DNA of 64,000 nucleotides from Methyloterricola oryzae (lineage in GTDB: Bacteria; Pseudomonadota; Gammaproteobacteria; Methylococcales; Methylococcaceae). The DNA is taken from NCBI RefSeq assembly GCF_000934725.1, contig NZ_JYNS01000002.1, positions 310,001-374,000 of the forward strand, given 5' to 3'. The notes under the pieces were generated by a model, which searched no databases, was not told the origin of the DNA, and saw only the letters and a list, made by a program, of their open reading frames with translations. Position numbers and translations under genes: made by a program. This document shows positions 1-8,796 of the stretch, in pieces (the first letter of the stretch is position 1; every line of letters starts with the position of its first letter).

Positions 1-500
1 CCGGTGATCATTGCCTTGATCAGGTTCTCCTGATGTATCCAACTGCTCGCCAGCACGCCGAGCACATGCACGATAACGACGGCCAGCATGGCGTTTGCGG
101 CCACTTCGTGCACTTCCTCCAGCCACTCGGGGCCCAGTTCCTCGTACACCAGCCAGCCAGTCAGGGAACTGATGAGGCCCAGTCCGATCAGCAGGATGAT
201 GGCGAGGGCGCCGGCCGGGTTGTGGCCCAAGTGCCGTTGCGGCCGTCCGGAAAGAAGTGATTTTAGATATTCCTTGATGGCAGCGGGCCCCTTCAGGAAA
301 TCACCGAAGCGCGCATAGCGGGAACCCAGGAAGCCCCACGCGATCCGGAAGCAGAGCAGCCCTGCCACCATGTAGCCCAGCAGGACATGCAGATCGCGCC
401 AGCGCTCGCTGTCGCCCGTGATGAACAGTCCGGTGAAGCTGGCAACCAGGGACCAGTGGAATATACGGGTGGGAAAGTCCCAGACTATGACGGTATTCAT
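1..500 (-). CDS. Cytochrome b561-type membrane cytochrome (partial)
   Basis: The visible 166 residues start MNTVIVWDFPTRIFHWSLVA and form a small di-heme cytochrome b of the cytochrome b561 / hydrogenase b-subunit superfamily. The early FHW histidine, a second histidine in the DLHVLLGY segment, a third in EVHEVAAN and one in the last helix (VIVHVLG) are candidate haem ligands. About four membrane helices are present, with a hydrophilic loop around residues 70-95. The gene runs off the left edge, so its C-terminus is missing. It starts 13 bases after the diheme cytochrome stop and is the last visible gene of the SHP operon. It probably passes quinol electrons to the periplasmic cytochromes encoded upstream. 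Superfamily assignment is firm; the electron path is inferred from the gene set. Confidence 0.85.
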   Translation of the reverse strand, partial: MNTVIVWDFPTRIFHWSLVASFTGLFITGDSERWRDLHVLLGYMVAGLLCFRIAWGFLGSRYARFGDFLKGPAAIKEYLKSLLSGRPQRHLGHNPAGALAIILLIGLGLISSLTGWLVYEELGPEWLEEVHEVAANAMLAVVIVHVLGVLASSWIHQENLIKAMIT

Positions 501-513
501 GGAAATTTACTCC

Positions 514-969
514 TCAGGGTGTAGGGAGTTGAACATCATGTTCGGAAAAGCGGCCGTTTCCGGCTCCGAGGTGGCAGGCACCGCAATTGGAAGGCTTCTT
601 CACGGCGTCCCAGACGCGCTTTGGCACTTCGTCGTGCTCGTGGAGAAACCAGCGCGATTCGGTAATGCGGAGTAGCGGCTGCGCCGGGGGCGGATTCGGT
701 TCGCGCCGCGCGCCCTGCTCCAGATAGGCCTGGATCTGGCGCTGCACGTCAGGCTCCAGGCTGGCATCGGAATCGAAGTGGCGGTCCAGGCCTGCAAGCA
801 AGGCGCGCCACGAGGATGCAGGGAGCAAGCGCGCAGGGTAGGGAACATGACAGGTTCCGCATTCCTCCGTGTATCGTGGATCCGGCGGGAGCTGCTTACC
901 GCCGCTGGCTGCAGCCTCGACAGCAGCAAACAATAGAACAGTCATCAGGACGCTGAGTGGGAGTTTCAT
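514..969 (-). CDS. Periplasmic diheme cytochrome c (DHC family)
   Basis: This 151-residue protein begins MKLPLSVLMTVLLFAAVEAA, a clear Sec signal peptide. Two haem-binding motifs follow, CGTCH near residue 40 and CGACH near residue 135. The spacing, size and neighbours match the diheme cytochrome c family found with SHP cytochromes. The ATG at 969 overlaps the TGA of the SHP gene as ATGA, which suggests translational coupling and decides the start over a longer in-frame extension. It likely carries electrons between the membrane cytochrome b encoded next and SHP. The haem motifs are seen directly; the electron route is inferred from the known shp-dhc-cytochrome b gene cluster. Confidence 0.88.
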   Translation of the reverse strand: MKLPLSVLMTVLLFAAVEAAASGGKQLPPDPRYTEECGTCHVPYPARLLPASSWRALLAGLDRHFDSDASLEPDVQRQIQAYLEQGARREPNPPPAQPLLRITESRWFLHEHDEVPKRVWDAVKKPSNCGACHLGAGNGRFSEHDVQLPTP

Positions 970-1523
970 GGCTTCACCTGTTGAAGGCTTAGCAGATAGG
1001 TTAGAACATCGCCTTTTTCGCGGGGCGTGCAAGCCCGCTTGAGCACATCATTGCAATTGCGCCTGAACCATTTTTCGGTCTTGCGGGCATCCGTGAAGCG
1101 CTCGGGGTTGGCCGATGGCGCCAGGGGGGCTATCGCCTTGCTGGTCACCGCATGCCTGCCAGGACCCATCGGATTTTTGGTGTGGCAGGTGGCGCAGCTC
1201 CAGTCCCCGTGGGGCTCCTGGAAGAAGCGCTCTCCGGTCTGAGCGTCGAAGCCGACGAATCCCGTAGCGCTCGCCTTGGATTCGTTTGCGTATCTGTCCA
1301 GGATGTCGTCCGGCTGCTGTGCCGCTGAGCCGTTACCGGCCATCAGAAGTAGGATTATTATCCCGGCCCTCAAATTGGCCGGGTTAATGCGGGGCAGGGA
1401 TGCCCCGGCGCGGCCAGAGGCCGCGTCAGCCAAGGTCGGCCGTGTTACGACCTTGGCGTCGGCCCGAAATACCAGGAGGGTATTTTGGGGCCTCATCAAT
1501 AAAGGATAGGCTACTCGATTCAT
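966..1523 (-). CDS. SHP-type (DUF1924) c-type cytochrome
   Basis: The mature part starts near AQQPDDILDRY. It has one haem motif, CATCH in WSCATCHTKNPMGPG, and ends in a helical tail (GDVLTYLLSLQQVKP), as in the sphaeroides haem protein family. These are small high-spin cytochromes that can bind oxygen. The start is uncertain. ATG 1523 has a good ribosome site (GGAGAG six bases upstream) but puts about 50 odd residues ahead of the hydrophobic signal core RAGIIILLLMAGNGSAA. A TTG at 1373 would begin right at that core but lies in a hairpin loop with no ribosome site. Bases 1362-1492 are a run of hairpins and may be an in-frame insertion that split the signal peptide; joining MNRVAYPLLM directly to the core gives an ordinary signal peptide. 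It is the first gene of the operon. Confidence 0.8.
   Translation of the reverse strand: MNRVAYPLLMRPQNTLLVFRADAKVVTRPTLADAASGRAGASLPRINPANLRAGIIILLLMAGNGSAAQQPDDILDRYANESKASATGFVGFDAQTGERFFQEPHGDWSCATCHTKNPMGPGRHAVTSKAIAPLAPSANPERFTDARKTEKWFRRNCNDVLKRACTPREKGDVLTYLLSLQQVKP
1362..1492. repeat. Array of five consecutive perfect hairpins
   Basis: Five stem-loops cover almost every base. They are 1362-1368/1377-1383 (CCCGGCC, 7 bp), 1390-1396/1401-1407 (CGGGGCA, 7 bp, GGGA loop), 1409-1415/1419-1425 (CGCGGCC, 7 bp), 1429-1438/1448-1457 (GCCAAGGTCG, 10 bp) and 1467-1473/1479-1485 (AAATACC, 7 bp). The last is extended by a G-U pair and CCC/GGG. All five core stems are perfect. The array lies inside the open 5' part of the SHP cytochrome gene without breaking its frame. 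Near-direct repeats GGCCCTCA (1365-1372) and GGGCCTCA (1488-1495) sit at its two ends. It resembles a palindromic insertion element or a structured leader RNA; nothing seen here decides which. Confidence 0.75.
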
Positions 1524-1650
1524 GGAACTCTCCGTCGCTTGCGGGGAGTGCAGAATCGCAGGGTTTGCTTAAGGCAACATTACGGCGGATAGAGAACGAA
1601 GGCCCACCACGGTTTGGCCTTGATGCCGTGTTTTTAAGCGGCCCTTCCGG

Positions 1651-2244
1651 TCACAGGACGGAAACCTCGAATTGCTCGAGTATCCGCACCAGTCGGATGA
1701 GGGGCAGGCCGACCAGGGCATTGGGGTCTTCCGTCTCCAGGCGCTGAAATAGTGCAATGCCCAGGCCTTCCGACTTGAAGCTGCCGGCGCAGTCGTAGGG
1801 CTGCTCGCGTTCCACATAGCGGCGGATTAGAGCATCATCGAGACGGCGGAAATAGACTCGGGTGCGGTCGAGATCGTGTCGAGACTGACCGCTTGCGGTA
1901 TCCAGCACACAGATACTGGTCAGAAACTCCGCGCATTGGCCCGAAGCACGCCTCAGTTGCTCGAATGCAGCATCGGCGCCTCCCGGTTTGCACAGCTGTC
2001 GGCCATTCAGGAGCGCCACCTGGTCCGAACCGATGATCAGGGCATCCGGGAATTGCTCTTGAAGGGCTTGGGCCTTCTGCAGGCCAAGTCGAAGGGCCAG
2101 GCGTTCCGGTGTTTCGCCAGCAAGGGTGCTTTCGTCGACATGGGGAACTGCCGTCTCGAACGGCAGCCCCAGTTTTGCCAACACCTGGCGGCGATGCGGC
2201 GAACTGGAAGCGAGCACCAGGGAGCGGGGGAGGGGAGTCTGCAT
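1651..2244 (-). CDS. maf: Maf-family nucleotide pyrophosphatase (YceF-like)
   Basis: This 197-residue Maf/HAM1-fold protein has the N-terminal signature LVLASSSPHRRQVLAKLGLPF, the PHVDES metal-site segment and the GSDQV motif near residue 72. The family hydrolyses modified or non-canonical nucleoside triphosphates. The YceF branch, which sits beside yceD-rpmF in gammaproteobacteria, acts on 7-methyl-GTP. Length is normal for the family. It is divergent from yceD with 89 bases between the two starts. The C-terminal segment SFKSEGLGIALFQRLETEDP is the usual conserved closing motif. The subgroup is inferred from the neighbours. Confidence 0.93.
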   Translation of the reverse strand: MQTPLPRSLVLASSSPHRRQVLAKLGLPFETAVPHVDESTLAGETPERLALRLGLQKAQALQEQFPDALIIGSDQVALLNGRQLCKPGGADAAFEQLRRASGQCAEFLTSICVLDTASGQSRHDLDRTRVYFRRLDDALIRRYVEREQPYDCAGSFKSEGLGIALFQRLETEDPNALVGLPLIRLVRILEQFEVSVL

Positions 2245-2294
2245 GTGAAGTGCGATTCCTTGGATGGGGGATGCGGTCTAAAAGGCAGATAATT

Positions 2295-2324
2295 TTGACA
2301 GTTTTGGGCGGTTCTCGGTATTAT
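2295..2324 (+). promoter_or_regulatory. Probable sigma-70 promoter of the yceD-rpmF-plsX operon
   Basis: A perfect -35 hexamer TTGACA (2295-2300) is followed after 18 bases by TATTAT (2319-2324), a five-of-six match to the -10 box. Transcription would start near 2331, only about three bases before the yceD ATG at 2334. No ribosome site precedes that ATG, so the first gene would be read from a leaderless or nearly leaderless transcript. Confidence 0.6.
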
Positions 2325-2333
2325 TCCGCGATT

Positions 2334-2834
2334 ATGTCCGAGCACCTACCCGATTTCGTCGACCCTCTAGCCTTTGCGGAGAAGCGGCGGCGACTGGCTG
2401 GCACCATCAGTCTGGCGCGCATGAGCCAACTGGCTGATCTTCTCATGAATGATGCTGGTGAGGCGAGGGTGGACCTGCAGTTCGATCGGCAGGGCCGACG
2501 CGCCGTGGTGCGCGTCAAGGTGGTGGCGGAGCTGACGCTGCAGTGCCAGTGCTGCCTGGAACCCATGATCTGGCCGGTGGAAACCGAGGTCACGCTTGCC
2601 GTGGTGCGCTCCATCGACGAGGCCAATCTGTTGCCGGATGACCTGGAGCCCCTGCTGCTGGAGAGTGATGAGGTTGAGCTCATCGACCTCGCTCAGCATG
2701 AACTGATCCTGGCGGTGCCGCCCATACCGCAGCACGCGCACTGTGGCGGCAAGAAGCAGCGCGAGGAGGCGCCGGCAACAAGCGGCGCCAAAAGCCCTTT
2801 CGCCCAGCTCGCGGACTGGAAGAAGCTGAATTGA
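2334..2834 (+). CDS. yceD: YceD / DUF177 protein, large-ribosomal-subunit rRNA accumulation factor
   Basis: This 166-residue protein belongs to the YceD (DUF177) family. It is encoded just ahead of rpmF in most bacteria and linked to 23S rRNA accumulation. The start MSEHLPDFVDPLAFAEKRRR aligns with the LPLTLDPVRTAQKR start of the E. coli protein, so ATG 2334 is preferred to upstream in-frame codons. The CQCCLEP motif near residue 75 is the usual pair of cysteines. An acidic central stretch (NLLPDDLEPLLLESDEVEL) leads to the conserved LAQHELILAVPPIPQH segment. The C-terminus NPFAxLxxLK-like ending is seen as SPFAQLADWKKLN. It is followed 33 bases later by rpmF. Confidence 0.93.
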   Translation: MSEHLPDFVDPLAFAEKRRRLAGTISLARMSQLADLLMNDAGEARVDLQFDRQGRRAVVRVKVVAELTLQCQCCLEPMIWPVETEVTLAVVRSIDEANLLPDDLEPLLLESDEVELIDLAQHELILAVPPIPQHAHCGGKKQREEAPATSGAKSPFAQLADWKKLN

Positions 2835-2867
2835 CAACCAACCCATAACGTTAACCGGAGTAATTCC

Positions 2868-3065
2868 ATGGCAGTACAACAGAACCGAAAGACCCGTTCC
2901 AAGCGCGGCATGCGCCGTTCCCACGATGCCCTGACGGCCAACGCGCTGTCCATCGAGCCTTCGACCGGCGAAACCCATCTGCGTCATCACGTCAGCCCCG
3001 ATGGTTACTACCGCGGTCGTAAGGTGGTTGCCGGCAAGGAAGACGTGGCTGAAGTCGAAGAATAA
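2868..3065 (+). CDS. rpmF: Ribosomal protein bL32
   Basis: The 65-residue product starts [20 protein letters not shown], the invariant N-terminus of bL32. The family's conserved [12 protein letters not shown] segment follows. The zinc-binding cysteines found in some bL32 proteins are absent, as in E. coli. The C-terminus is slightly extended and acidic ([11 protein letters not shown]). The start has a CCGGAG ribosome site. The gene is co-transcribed with yceD and sits 128 bases ahead of plsX, the standard arrangement linking ribosome and membrane-lipid synthesis. Confidence 0.97.
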   Translation: MAVQQNRKTRSKRGMRRSHDALTANALSIEPSTGETHLRHHVSPDGYYRGRKVVAGKEDVAEVEE

Positions 3066-3193
3066 ATCGCTCCACTCGCGTCCCCTTTTGCCCTTTCCCG
3101 TTGGCCGGCTTTGACGGATGGCGGCCGGCGCACCGTACTTTGCGAATTCGAGATGCCAAATTTCTGTACGCTAGTTCATAGGGTTGTTCAGCC

Positions 3194-4221
3194 ATGAGTG
3201 CGATGACCATTGCGCTGGATGCGATGGGTGGGGACCACGGTCCACAGGTTGTGGTGCCGGCGGCACTCGACATTCTGGGCCGTTATCCGGCATTGCGCCT
3301 GATTTTGGTGGGTGACGAGGCAAAGCTGAAGGATCACCTGAAGGGGGCCGAGACCGGCTTCGGCAACCGTCTCACCGTGCATCACGCCTCGGAGCAGGTG
3401 GAAATGCACGAGGCGCCTTCCAAGGCCTTGCGCGGAAAGAAAGACTCCTCCATGCGCGTCGCCATCAATCTGGTGAAAGAGGGCGTCGCCGGGGCCTGCG
3501 TCAGCGCCGGCAACACCGGCGCCTTGATGGCGATAGCCAAGTTCGTGCTCAAGACGATTCCTGGCATCGACCGGCCTGCCATCATCGCAACCGTCCCCTC
3601 GCTCAAGGGGCATACCCATGTCTTGGATCTGGGCGCCAACGTGGATTGCAGCGCTGAGCACCTGCGGCAGTTCGCGGTGATGGGTTACGAGCTGGTGCGG
3701 GCGGTCGAGGATATTCCCAATCCCACCGTCGGCCTGCTCAACATCGGCGAGGAAGAGATCAAGGGCAATGAACAGGTGAAGCAGGCGGCGCGTCTGATAG
3801 CAGGCTCCCACATCAATTTCATTGGCTATGTGGAAGGCAATGACCTATTCACGGGTACCGTGGATATCGTGGTGACGGACGGCTTCGTGGGTAATGTTTC
3901 GCTGAAGACCAGCGAAGGCGTGGCCAAGCTGATCAGTCACACCATGAAGGAAGCGTTCTCGGCCAACGTACTGACCAAACTGGCCGGTCTCATCGCCCTG
4001 CCGGTGTTGCGCTCCTTCCGCAAGCGGTTCGATCCGCGCCAGTACAACGGTGCCAGCCTGGTGGGCCTGCGCGGCATCGTCGTGAAGAGCCACGGCAATG
4101 CGGATCGCACGGCTTTCGCCCGTGCCATCGAGATTGCGGTGCTGGAGATCGAGAAGGCGGTGCCGGCGCGCATCGGGGAACGGGTCGCGGAGATCTTTGC
4201 CGAAGACCAGAGGCAGAGCGC

Positions 4222-4225
<4 letters not shown>
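3194..4225 (+). CDS. plsX: Phosphate acyltransferase PlsX
   Basis: The 343-residue protein makes acyl-phosphate from acyl-ACP, the first step of phospholipid synthesis by the PlsX/PlsY route. It begins [17 protein letters not shown], the family's signature. It contains the [10 protein letters not shown] and LDLGANVDC motifs (roughly residues 103 and 148) and the C-terminal [18 protein letters not shown] segment. Length is normal. Its TGA overlaps the GTG of fabH (GTGA), so translation of the two is probably coupled. The 128 bases upstream could hold a second promoter, but no convincing one was seen. Confidence 0.97.
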
Positions 4226-5181
<956 letters not shown>

Positions 5182-5194
5182 AGGGAGAAAAACA

Positions 5195-6148
5195 ATGACA
5201 ACAGTGCTAGACAACGGCCTGGCCTTCCTGTTTCCGGGGCAGGGTTCCCAAAGCGTGGGCATGCTCAAGGAACTGGCGGCCGAGCACCCGGAAGTGCAGG
5301 CGACTTTTGCCGAGGCTTCGCAGGTGCTGGGGATCGACCTCTGGAAAATGACCAGTGAAGGCCCGGCGGAACAACTCAATCTCACCGAGAACACCCAGCC
5401 CGCCATGCTGGCGGCGGGGGTTGCGGCCTGGCGGGTGTGGCGAAAATGCTCACCGGTGCTGCCCGGGTGGATGGCCGGCCACAGCCTGGGCGAATACACG
5501 GCCCTGGTGTGCGCCGAATCCATCGAGTTCGCCGCCGCCATCGGCCTGGTGCGTGAGCGCGCCCGACTGATGCAGTCGGCCGTTCCGGCCGGGGTAGGCG
5601 CCATGGCGGCCATCCTGGGCCTGGACGATCCGCAAGTGGTCGGGCTGTGCAGCCAGATATCGTCCGACGCGGAGCTGGTTGCGCCGGCCAACTTCAATTC
5701 GCCTGGCCAGATCGTGGTGGCGGGGCATGCTGCCGCGGTGAACCGCCTGATCGAAGCCGCCAAGGAGCAAGGCGCCAAGCGCGCGGTCTTGTTGCCGGTG
5801 AGCGTGCCCTCGCACTGTCCTCTGATGGAGGAAGCGTCCGAACGTTTCCGTGCGGCGCTGGAGGCGGTGGCGGTCGAGACCCCCAAGATTCCGGTCGTGC
5901 ACAATGTGGACGTGGTCAGCCATGCCGCCCCGGAGGTGATCCGAGCAGTGCTGGCGAAACAGTTGTGTGGCTCCGTGCGTTGGTCCGATTCGGTTCGATT
6001 CATGCATGAGCAGGGCGCTCACCGTTTCGTGGAATGCGGGCCTGGCAAAGTGCTGATGGGACTGGGCAAGCGCATCGTGGAGGGGCCGCGCTTCGAGGCG
6101 CTGTTCAGCCCCGATTCCCTGGCTAAATCCGTGGAGCTTGTGAAATGA
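5195..6148 (+). CDS. fabD: Malonyl-CoA:ACP transacylase
   Basis: FabD loads malonyl groups onto ACP for chain extension. The 317-residue protein shows FLFPGQGSQSVGM at the N-terminus, the nucleophile S97 in GHSLGEYTAL, the conserved arginine in LVRERARLMQ and the catalytic histidine in VPSHCPLM. Length is normal. Its last codons overlap fabG as ATGA, so the two are translationally coupled. It belongs to the plsX-fabH-fabD-fabG run, which appears to be one transcription unit. Confidence 0.97.
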   Translation: MTTVLDNGLAFLFPGQGSQSVGMLKELAAEHPEVQATFAEASQVLGIDLWKMTSEGPAEQLNLTENTQPAMLAAGVAAWRVWRKCSPVLPGWMAGHSLGEYTALVCAESIEFAAAIGLVRERARLMQSAVPAGVGAMAAILGLDDPQVVGLCSQISSDAELVAPANFNSPGQIVVAGHAAAVNRLIEAAKEQGAKRAVLLPVSVPSHCPLMEEASERFRAALEAVAVETPKIPVVHNVDVVSHAAPEVIRAVLAKQLCGSVRWSDSVRFMHEQGAHRFVECGPGKVLMGLGKRIVEGPRFEALFSPDSLAKSVELVK

Positions 6149-6882
6149 GTGCTCAAGTAGCAATAGTGACCGGCGCCAGCCGGGGTATCGGTCGGGCCAT
6201 CGCCATGCGCCTGGCGGCCGATGGACATACGGTGGTGGGCACGGCGACCACGCAGGGTGGCGCCGATAGCATCTCGGAGGCGTTGGCCAATGCCGGCCTG
6301 AAAGGCAAGGGCATGGTGCTGGACGTGGCCGACAGCGAGGCCGTGGAGGCCTTCGTCAAGGCGGTGTCAGAGGAATTCGGGGCTCCCACCATCCTGGTCA
6401 ACAACGCCGGCATTACCCGGGACAACCTGATGATGCGGATGAAGGACGAGGAGTGGGATGCCATCATCCAGACCAATCTCACCTCGGTCTACCGCATGAG
6501 CAAGGCCTGTCTGCGTGGCATGGTCAAGGCCCGCCATGGGCGCATCGTCAGTATCACCTCGGTGGTCGGCGCCATGGGCAACGCGGGTCAGGCCAACTAT
6601 GCGGCGGCCAAGGCTGGCGTCATCGGTTTTACCAAGTCGCTGGCGCGTGAATTGGGCTCCCGCAATGTCACGGTCAACGCCGTGGCGCCGGGGTTCATCG
6701 ATACCGACATGACCCGTTCGTTGCCGGAGGAGCACAAGAAGGCCCTGCTTTCGTCCATTCCGCTGGCGCGCCTGGGTGAGTCGGAGGAAATTGCCGCGGC
6801 TGTCGCTTTTCTGTGCTCCGATCAGGCGGGCTACATCACCGGGGAGACCCTGCACGTCAACGGCGGCATGTATATGGCCTAG
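6145..6882 (+). CDS. fabG: 3-oxoacyl-ACP reductase
   Basis: FabG reduces 3-oxoacyl-ACP with NADPH. The 245-residue short-chain dehydrogenase has the nucleotide motif TGASRGIGRAIA, the NNAGITRD motif and the Ser-Tyr-Lys active site (ITSVVG...ANYAAAKAG, Tyr near residue 150). It ends GETLHVNGGMYMA like other FabG proteins. It overlaps fabD by four bases. The 214 bases to acpP separate this unit from the strongly expressed carrier protein gene. Confidence 0.97.
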   Translation: MSAQVAIVTGASRGIGRAIAMRLAADGHTVVGTATTQGGADSISEALANAGLKGKGMVLDVADSEAVEAFVKAVSEEFGAPTILVNNAGITRDNLMMRMKDEEWDAIIQTNLTSVYRMSKACLRGMVKARHGRIVSITSVVGAMGNAGQANYAAAKAGVIGFTKSLARELGSRNVTVNAVAPGFIDTDMTRSLPEEHKKALLSSIPLARLGESEEIAAAVAFLCSDQAGYITGETLHVNGGMYMA

Positions 6883-7096
6883 ACGGTCAAGTGTCGGGGA
6901 TGAGTGGCAATTTGTGCAAAACGTTCACTATCATCCTCGATCGTGCTATTGTTACGCCGCTTTTGGGGAGCCCGGACCCGATGGGCGGAAATACAAGAAT
7001 TAAATGGCCGGTTTCGCGCAAAGTTTGTTTTGACCGGATTTCAAATTACAATTTCCCAAACGCTAAATTCAAGAGAAACATCGAGGATATAAGACA
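6883..7096 (+). promoter_or_regulatory. fabG-acpP intergenic region, probable acpP promoter
   Basis: This 214-base AT-richer gap precedes acpP. TACAAT at 7047-7052 is a five-of-six -10 match, reading AATTACAAT in context. Its upstream partner is only a weak -35 (TTTGTT about 17 bases earlier). A leader of about 38 bases would result, ending in GAGGATATAAGACA before the ATG. A separate acpP promoter is common in gammaproteobacteria; the exact site here is tentative. Confidence 0.4.
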
Positions 7097-7327
7097 ATGA
7101 GTGACGTTGCAGAGCGTGTTAAAAAGATCGTAGCCGAGCAGTTGGGCGTGAAAGAGGAAGTCTCCAACGAGGCTTCTTTCGTCGACGATCTCGGAGCCGA
7201 TTCCTTGGACACGGTTGAACTCGTGATGGCTCTGGAGGAAGAATTCGAATGCGAAATCCCGGACGAGGATGCCGAGAAGATCACCACCGTCCAGCAGGCG
7301 ATCGATTACATCGAATCCCACCTTTGA
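7097..7327 (+). CDS. acpP: Acyl carrier protein
   Basis: The 76-residue acidic protein is the carrier of growing acyl chains. The phosphopantetheine attachment serine is S36 in [18 protein letters not shown]. Its sequence is a near-standard gammaproteobacterial AcpP (start [18 protein letters not shown], end [15 protein letters not shown]). It has its own leader upstream and is followed at once by a strong terminator, so a short, abundant transcript is likely, with some read-through to fabF. Confidence 0.98.
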   Translation: MSDVAERVKKIVAEQLGVKEEVSNEASFVDDLGADSLDTVELVMALEEEFECEIPDEDAEKITTVQQAIDYIESHL

Positions 7328-7338
7328 TTTCGCGGCTG

Positions 7339-7380
7339 ACGCCCCATGGGGACGCAGGTCCCCGTGGGGCGTTGTTTTTT
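7339..7380 (+). terminator. Rho-independent terminator after acpP
   Basis: A 15-bp stem (ACGCCCCATGGGGAC, 7339-7353, with 7358-7372) has one G-U pair and a GCAG tetraloop. It is followed by TGTTTTTT. It lies 11 bases after the acpP stop and before the fabF ribosome site, so it should attenuate read-through into fabF. Confidence 0.92.
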
Positions 7381-7413
7381 GCAGCCGTGGTTTTTCCTTC
7401 CTGAGGAATTTCG

Positions 7414-8655
7414 TTGAACAAGAGACGTGTTGTAGTGACCGGTATGGGGATGGTATGCCCGGTCGGGTTGAACGTGGCGGAGTCCTGGGAGAATGTGCTC
7501 AATGGCAAGAGCGGTATAGGACCCATCGAACATTTTGATGTCAGCGATTTTTCCACCCGCTTCGGCGGTTCGGTGAGAAACTTTGACGTGATGGCCTATA
7601 TCCCGGACAAGGACGCCAAGAAGATGGATACCTTCATCCATTACGGAATGGCAGCCGGTAGTCAGGCCTTCGATGACGCCGGCCTTGAGGTGACAGAAGC
7701 CAATGCGGATCGCATCGGCGTGGTGATCGGCTCGGGCATCGGTGGTATCACCGGCATCGAGAACGGGCACAGTGCCTTCCTCAAGGGCGGGCCGCGCAAG
7801 ATCTCGCCGTTCTTCGTTCCCAGCAACATCATCAACATGATCTCGGGGAATTTGTCCATCAAGTATGGGCTGAAGGGGCCGAACTTCGCTATTGTCACGG
7901 CCTGCGCCACAGCGACCCATTCCATCGGCGACGCTTTTCGCCTCATCAGCTACGGTGATGCCGACGTTATGGTGGCGGGTGGCGCGGAGATGGCCACGTC
8001 TCCGACGGCCCTTGGCGGATTCGCCTCGGCGCGCGCCCTCTCGCGCCGCAATGATGATCCCCAGAAAGCCAGCCGGCCCTGGGATCGGAACCGTGACGGT
8101 TTCGTGCTCAGCGACGGCGCGGGCGTGCTGGTGCTGGAAGAACTGGAACACGCTACCCGGCGCGGTGCCCGCATCTATGCCGAGCTCATCGGTTACGGAC
8201 TGAGCGGTGATGCCTACCACATGACGCAGCCCCCGGAGAGTGGCGAGGGTGCCGCGCGCTGCATGCGCCACGCCCTGCGGGATGCGGGTCTGAACGGCGA
8301 TCAGCTGGATTACATCAACGCGCACGGCACGTCCACACCCGCTGGTGATTTGGCGGAAACCAAGGCGATCAAGGCGGTTTTGGGCGAAGCGGCATACCAC
8401 ACGCCGGTGAGTTCCACCAAGTCCATGACGGGTCACATGCTGGGCGCCGCTGGCGGCGTGGAAGCCATATTTTCCGTGCTGGCCCTGCGCGACCAGGTGA
8501 TTCCCGCGACTATCAACCTGGACGACCAGGATCCGGAGTGTGATCTGGATTATGTGCCGCATACGGCCCGCCAGGCCAAACTGGACGTGGTGATGTCCAA
8601 TTCGTTCGGCTTTGGCGGCACCAACGGTACCCTGATCTTCCGCCGTTTCGCCTGA
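7414..8655 (+). CDS. fabF: 3-oxoacyl-ACP synthase II
   Basis: FabF is the main elongating condensing enzyme. The 413-residue protein has the Cys-His-His triad: C164 in [14 protein letters not shown], one histidine in [12 protein letters not shown] and the second in [14 protein letters not shown]. The start is TTG at 7414, placed by a CTGAGGA ribosome site eight bases upstream and giving the normal [14 protein letters not shown]-terminus. It sits behind the acpP terminator and ahead of a pair of hairpins. Confidence 0.97.
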   Translation: MNKRRVVVTGMGMVCPVGLNVAESWENVLNGKSGIGPIEHFDVSDFSTRFGGSVRNFDVMAYIPDKDAKKMDTFIHYGMAAGSQAFDDAGLEVTEANADRIGVVIGSGIGGITGIENGHSAFLKGGPRKISPFFVPSNIINMISGNLSIKYGLKGPNFAIVTACATATHSIGDAFRLISYGDADVMVAGGAEMATSPTALGGFASARALSRRNDDPQKASRPWDRNRDGFVLSDGAGVLVLEELEHATRRGARIYAELIGYGLSGDAYHMTQPPESGEGAARCMRHALRDAGLNGDQLDYINAHGTSTPAGDLAETKAIKAVLGEAAYHTPVSSTKSMTGHMLGAAGGVEAIFSVLALRDQVIPATINLDDQDPECDLDYVPHTARQAKLDVVMSNSFGFGGTNGTLIFRRFA

Positions 8656-8670
8656 TCCGGCGGAGTTCCA

Positions 8671-8714
8671 CCCGGAGCCGTTCGAGGCTCCGGGCCTTCA
8701 TGCCTCAAGGCATG
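8671..8714. terminator. Tandem hairpins after fabF
   Basis: Two perfect stem-loops follow the fabF stop. One is CCCGGAGCC (8671-8679) with GGCTCCGGG (8686-8694), 9 bp and six-base loop. The other is CATGCC (8699-8704) with GGCATG (8709-8714), 6 bp and TCAA loop. No T-tract follows either, so they may be an mRNA-stabilising or processing structure and not a classical terminator. Confidence 0.5.
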
Positions 8715-8796
8715 GAAAGCTTATCGTGCGCCCGCGCCTCCCGCGAGCGCTCAGCGTTCAAGCGAAGTTGTGTGAACCATCCTGCGGCGGCAAGCG

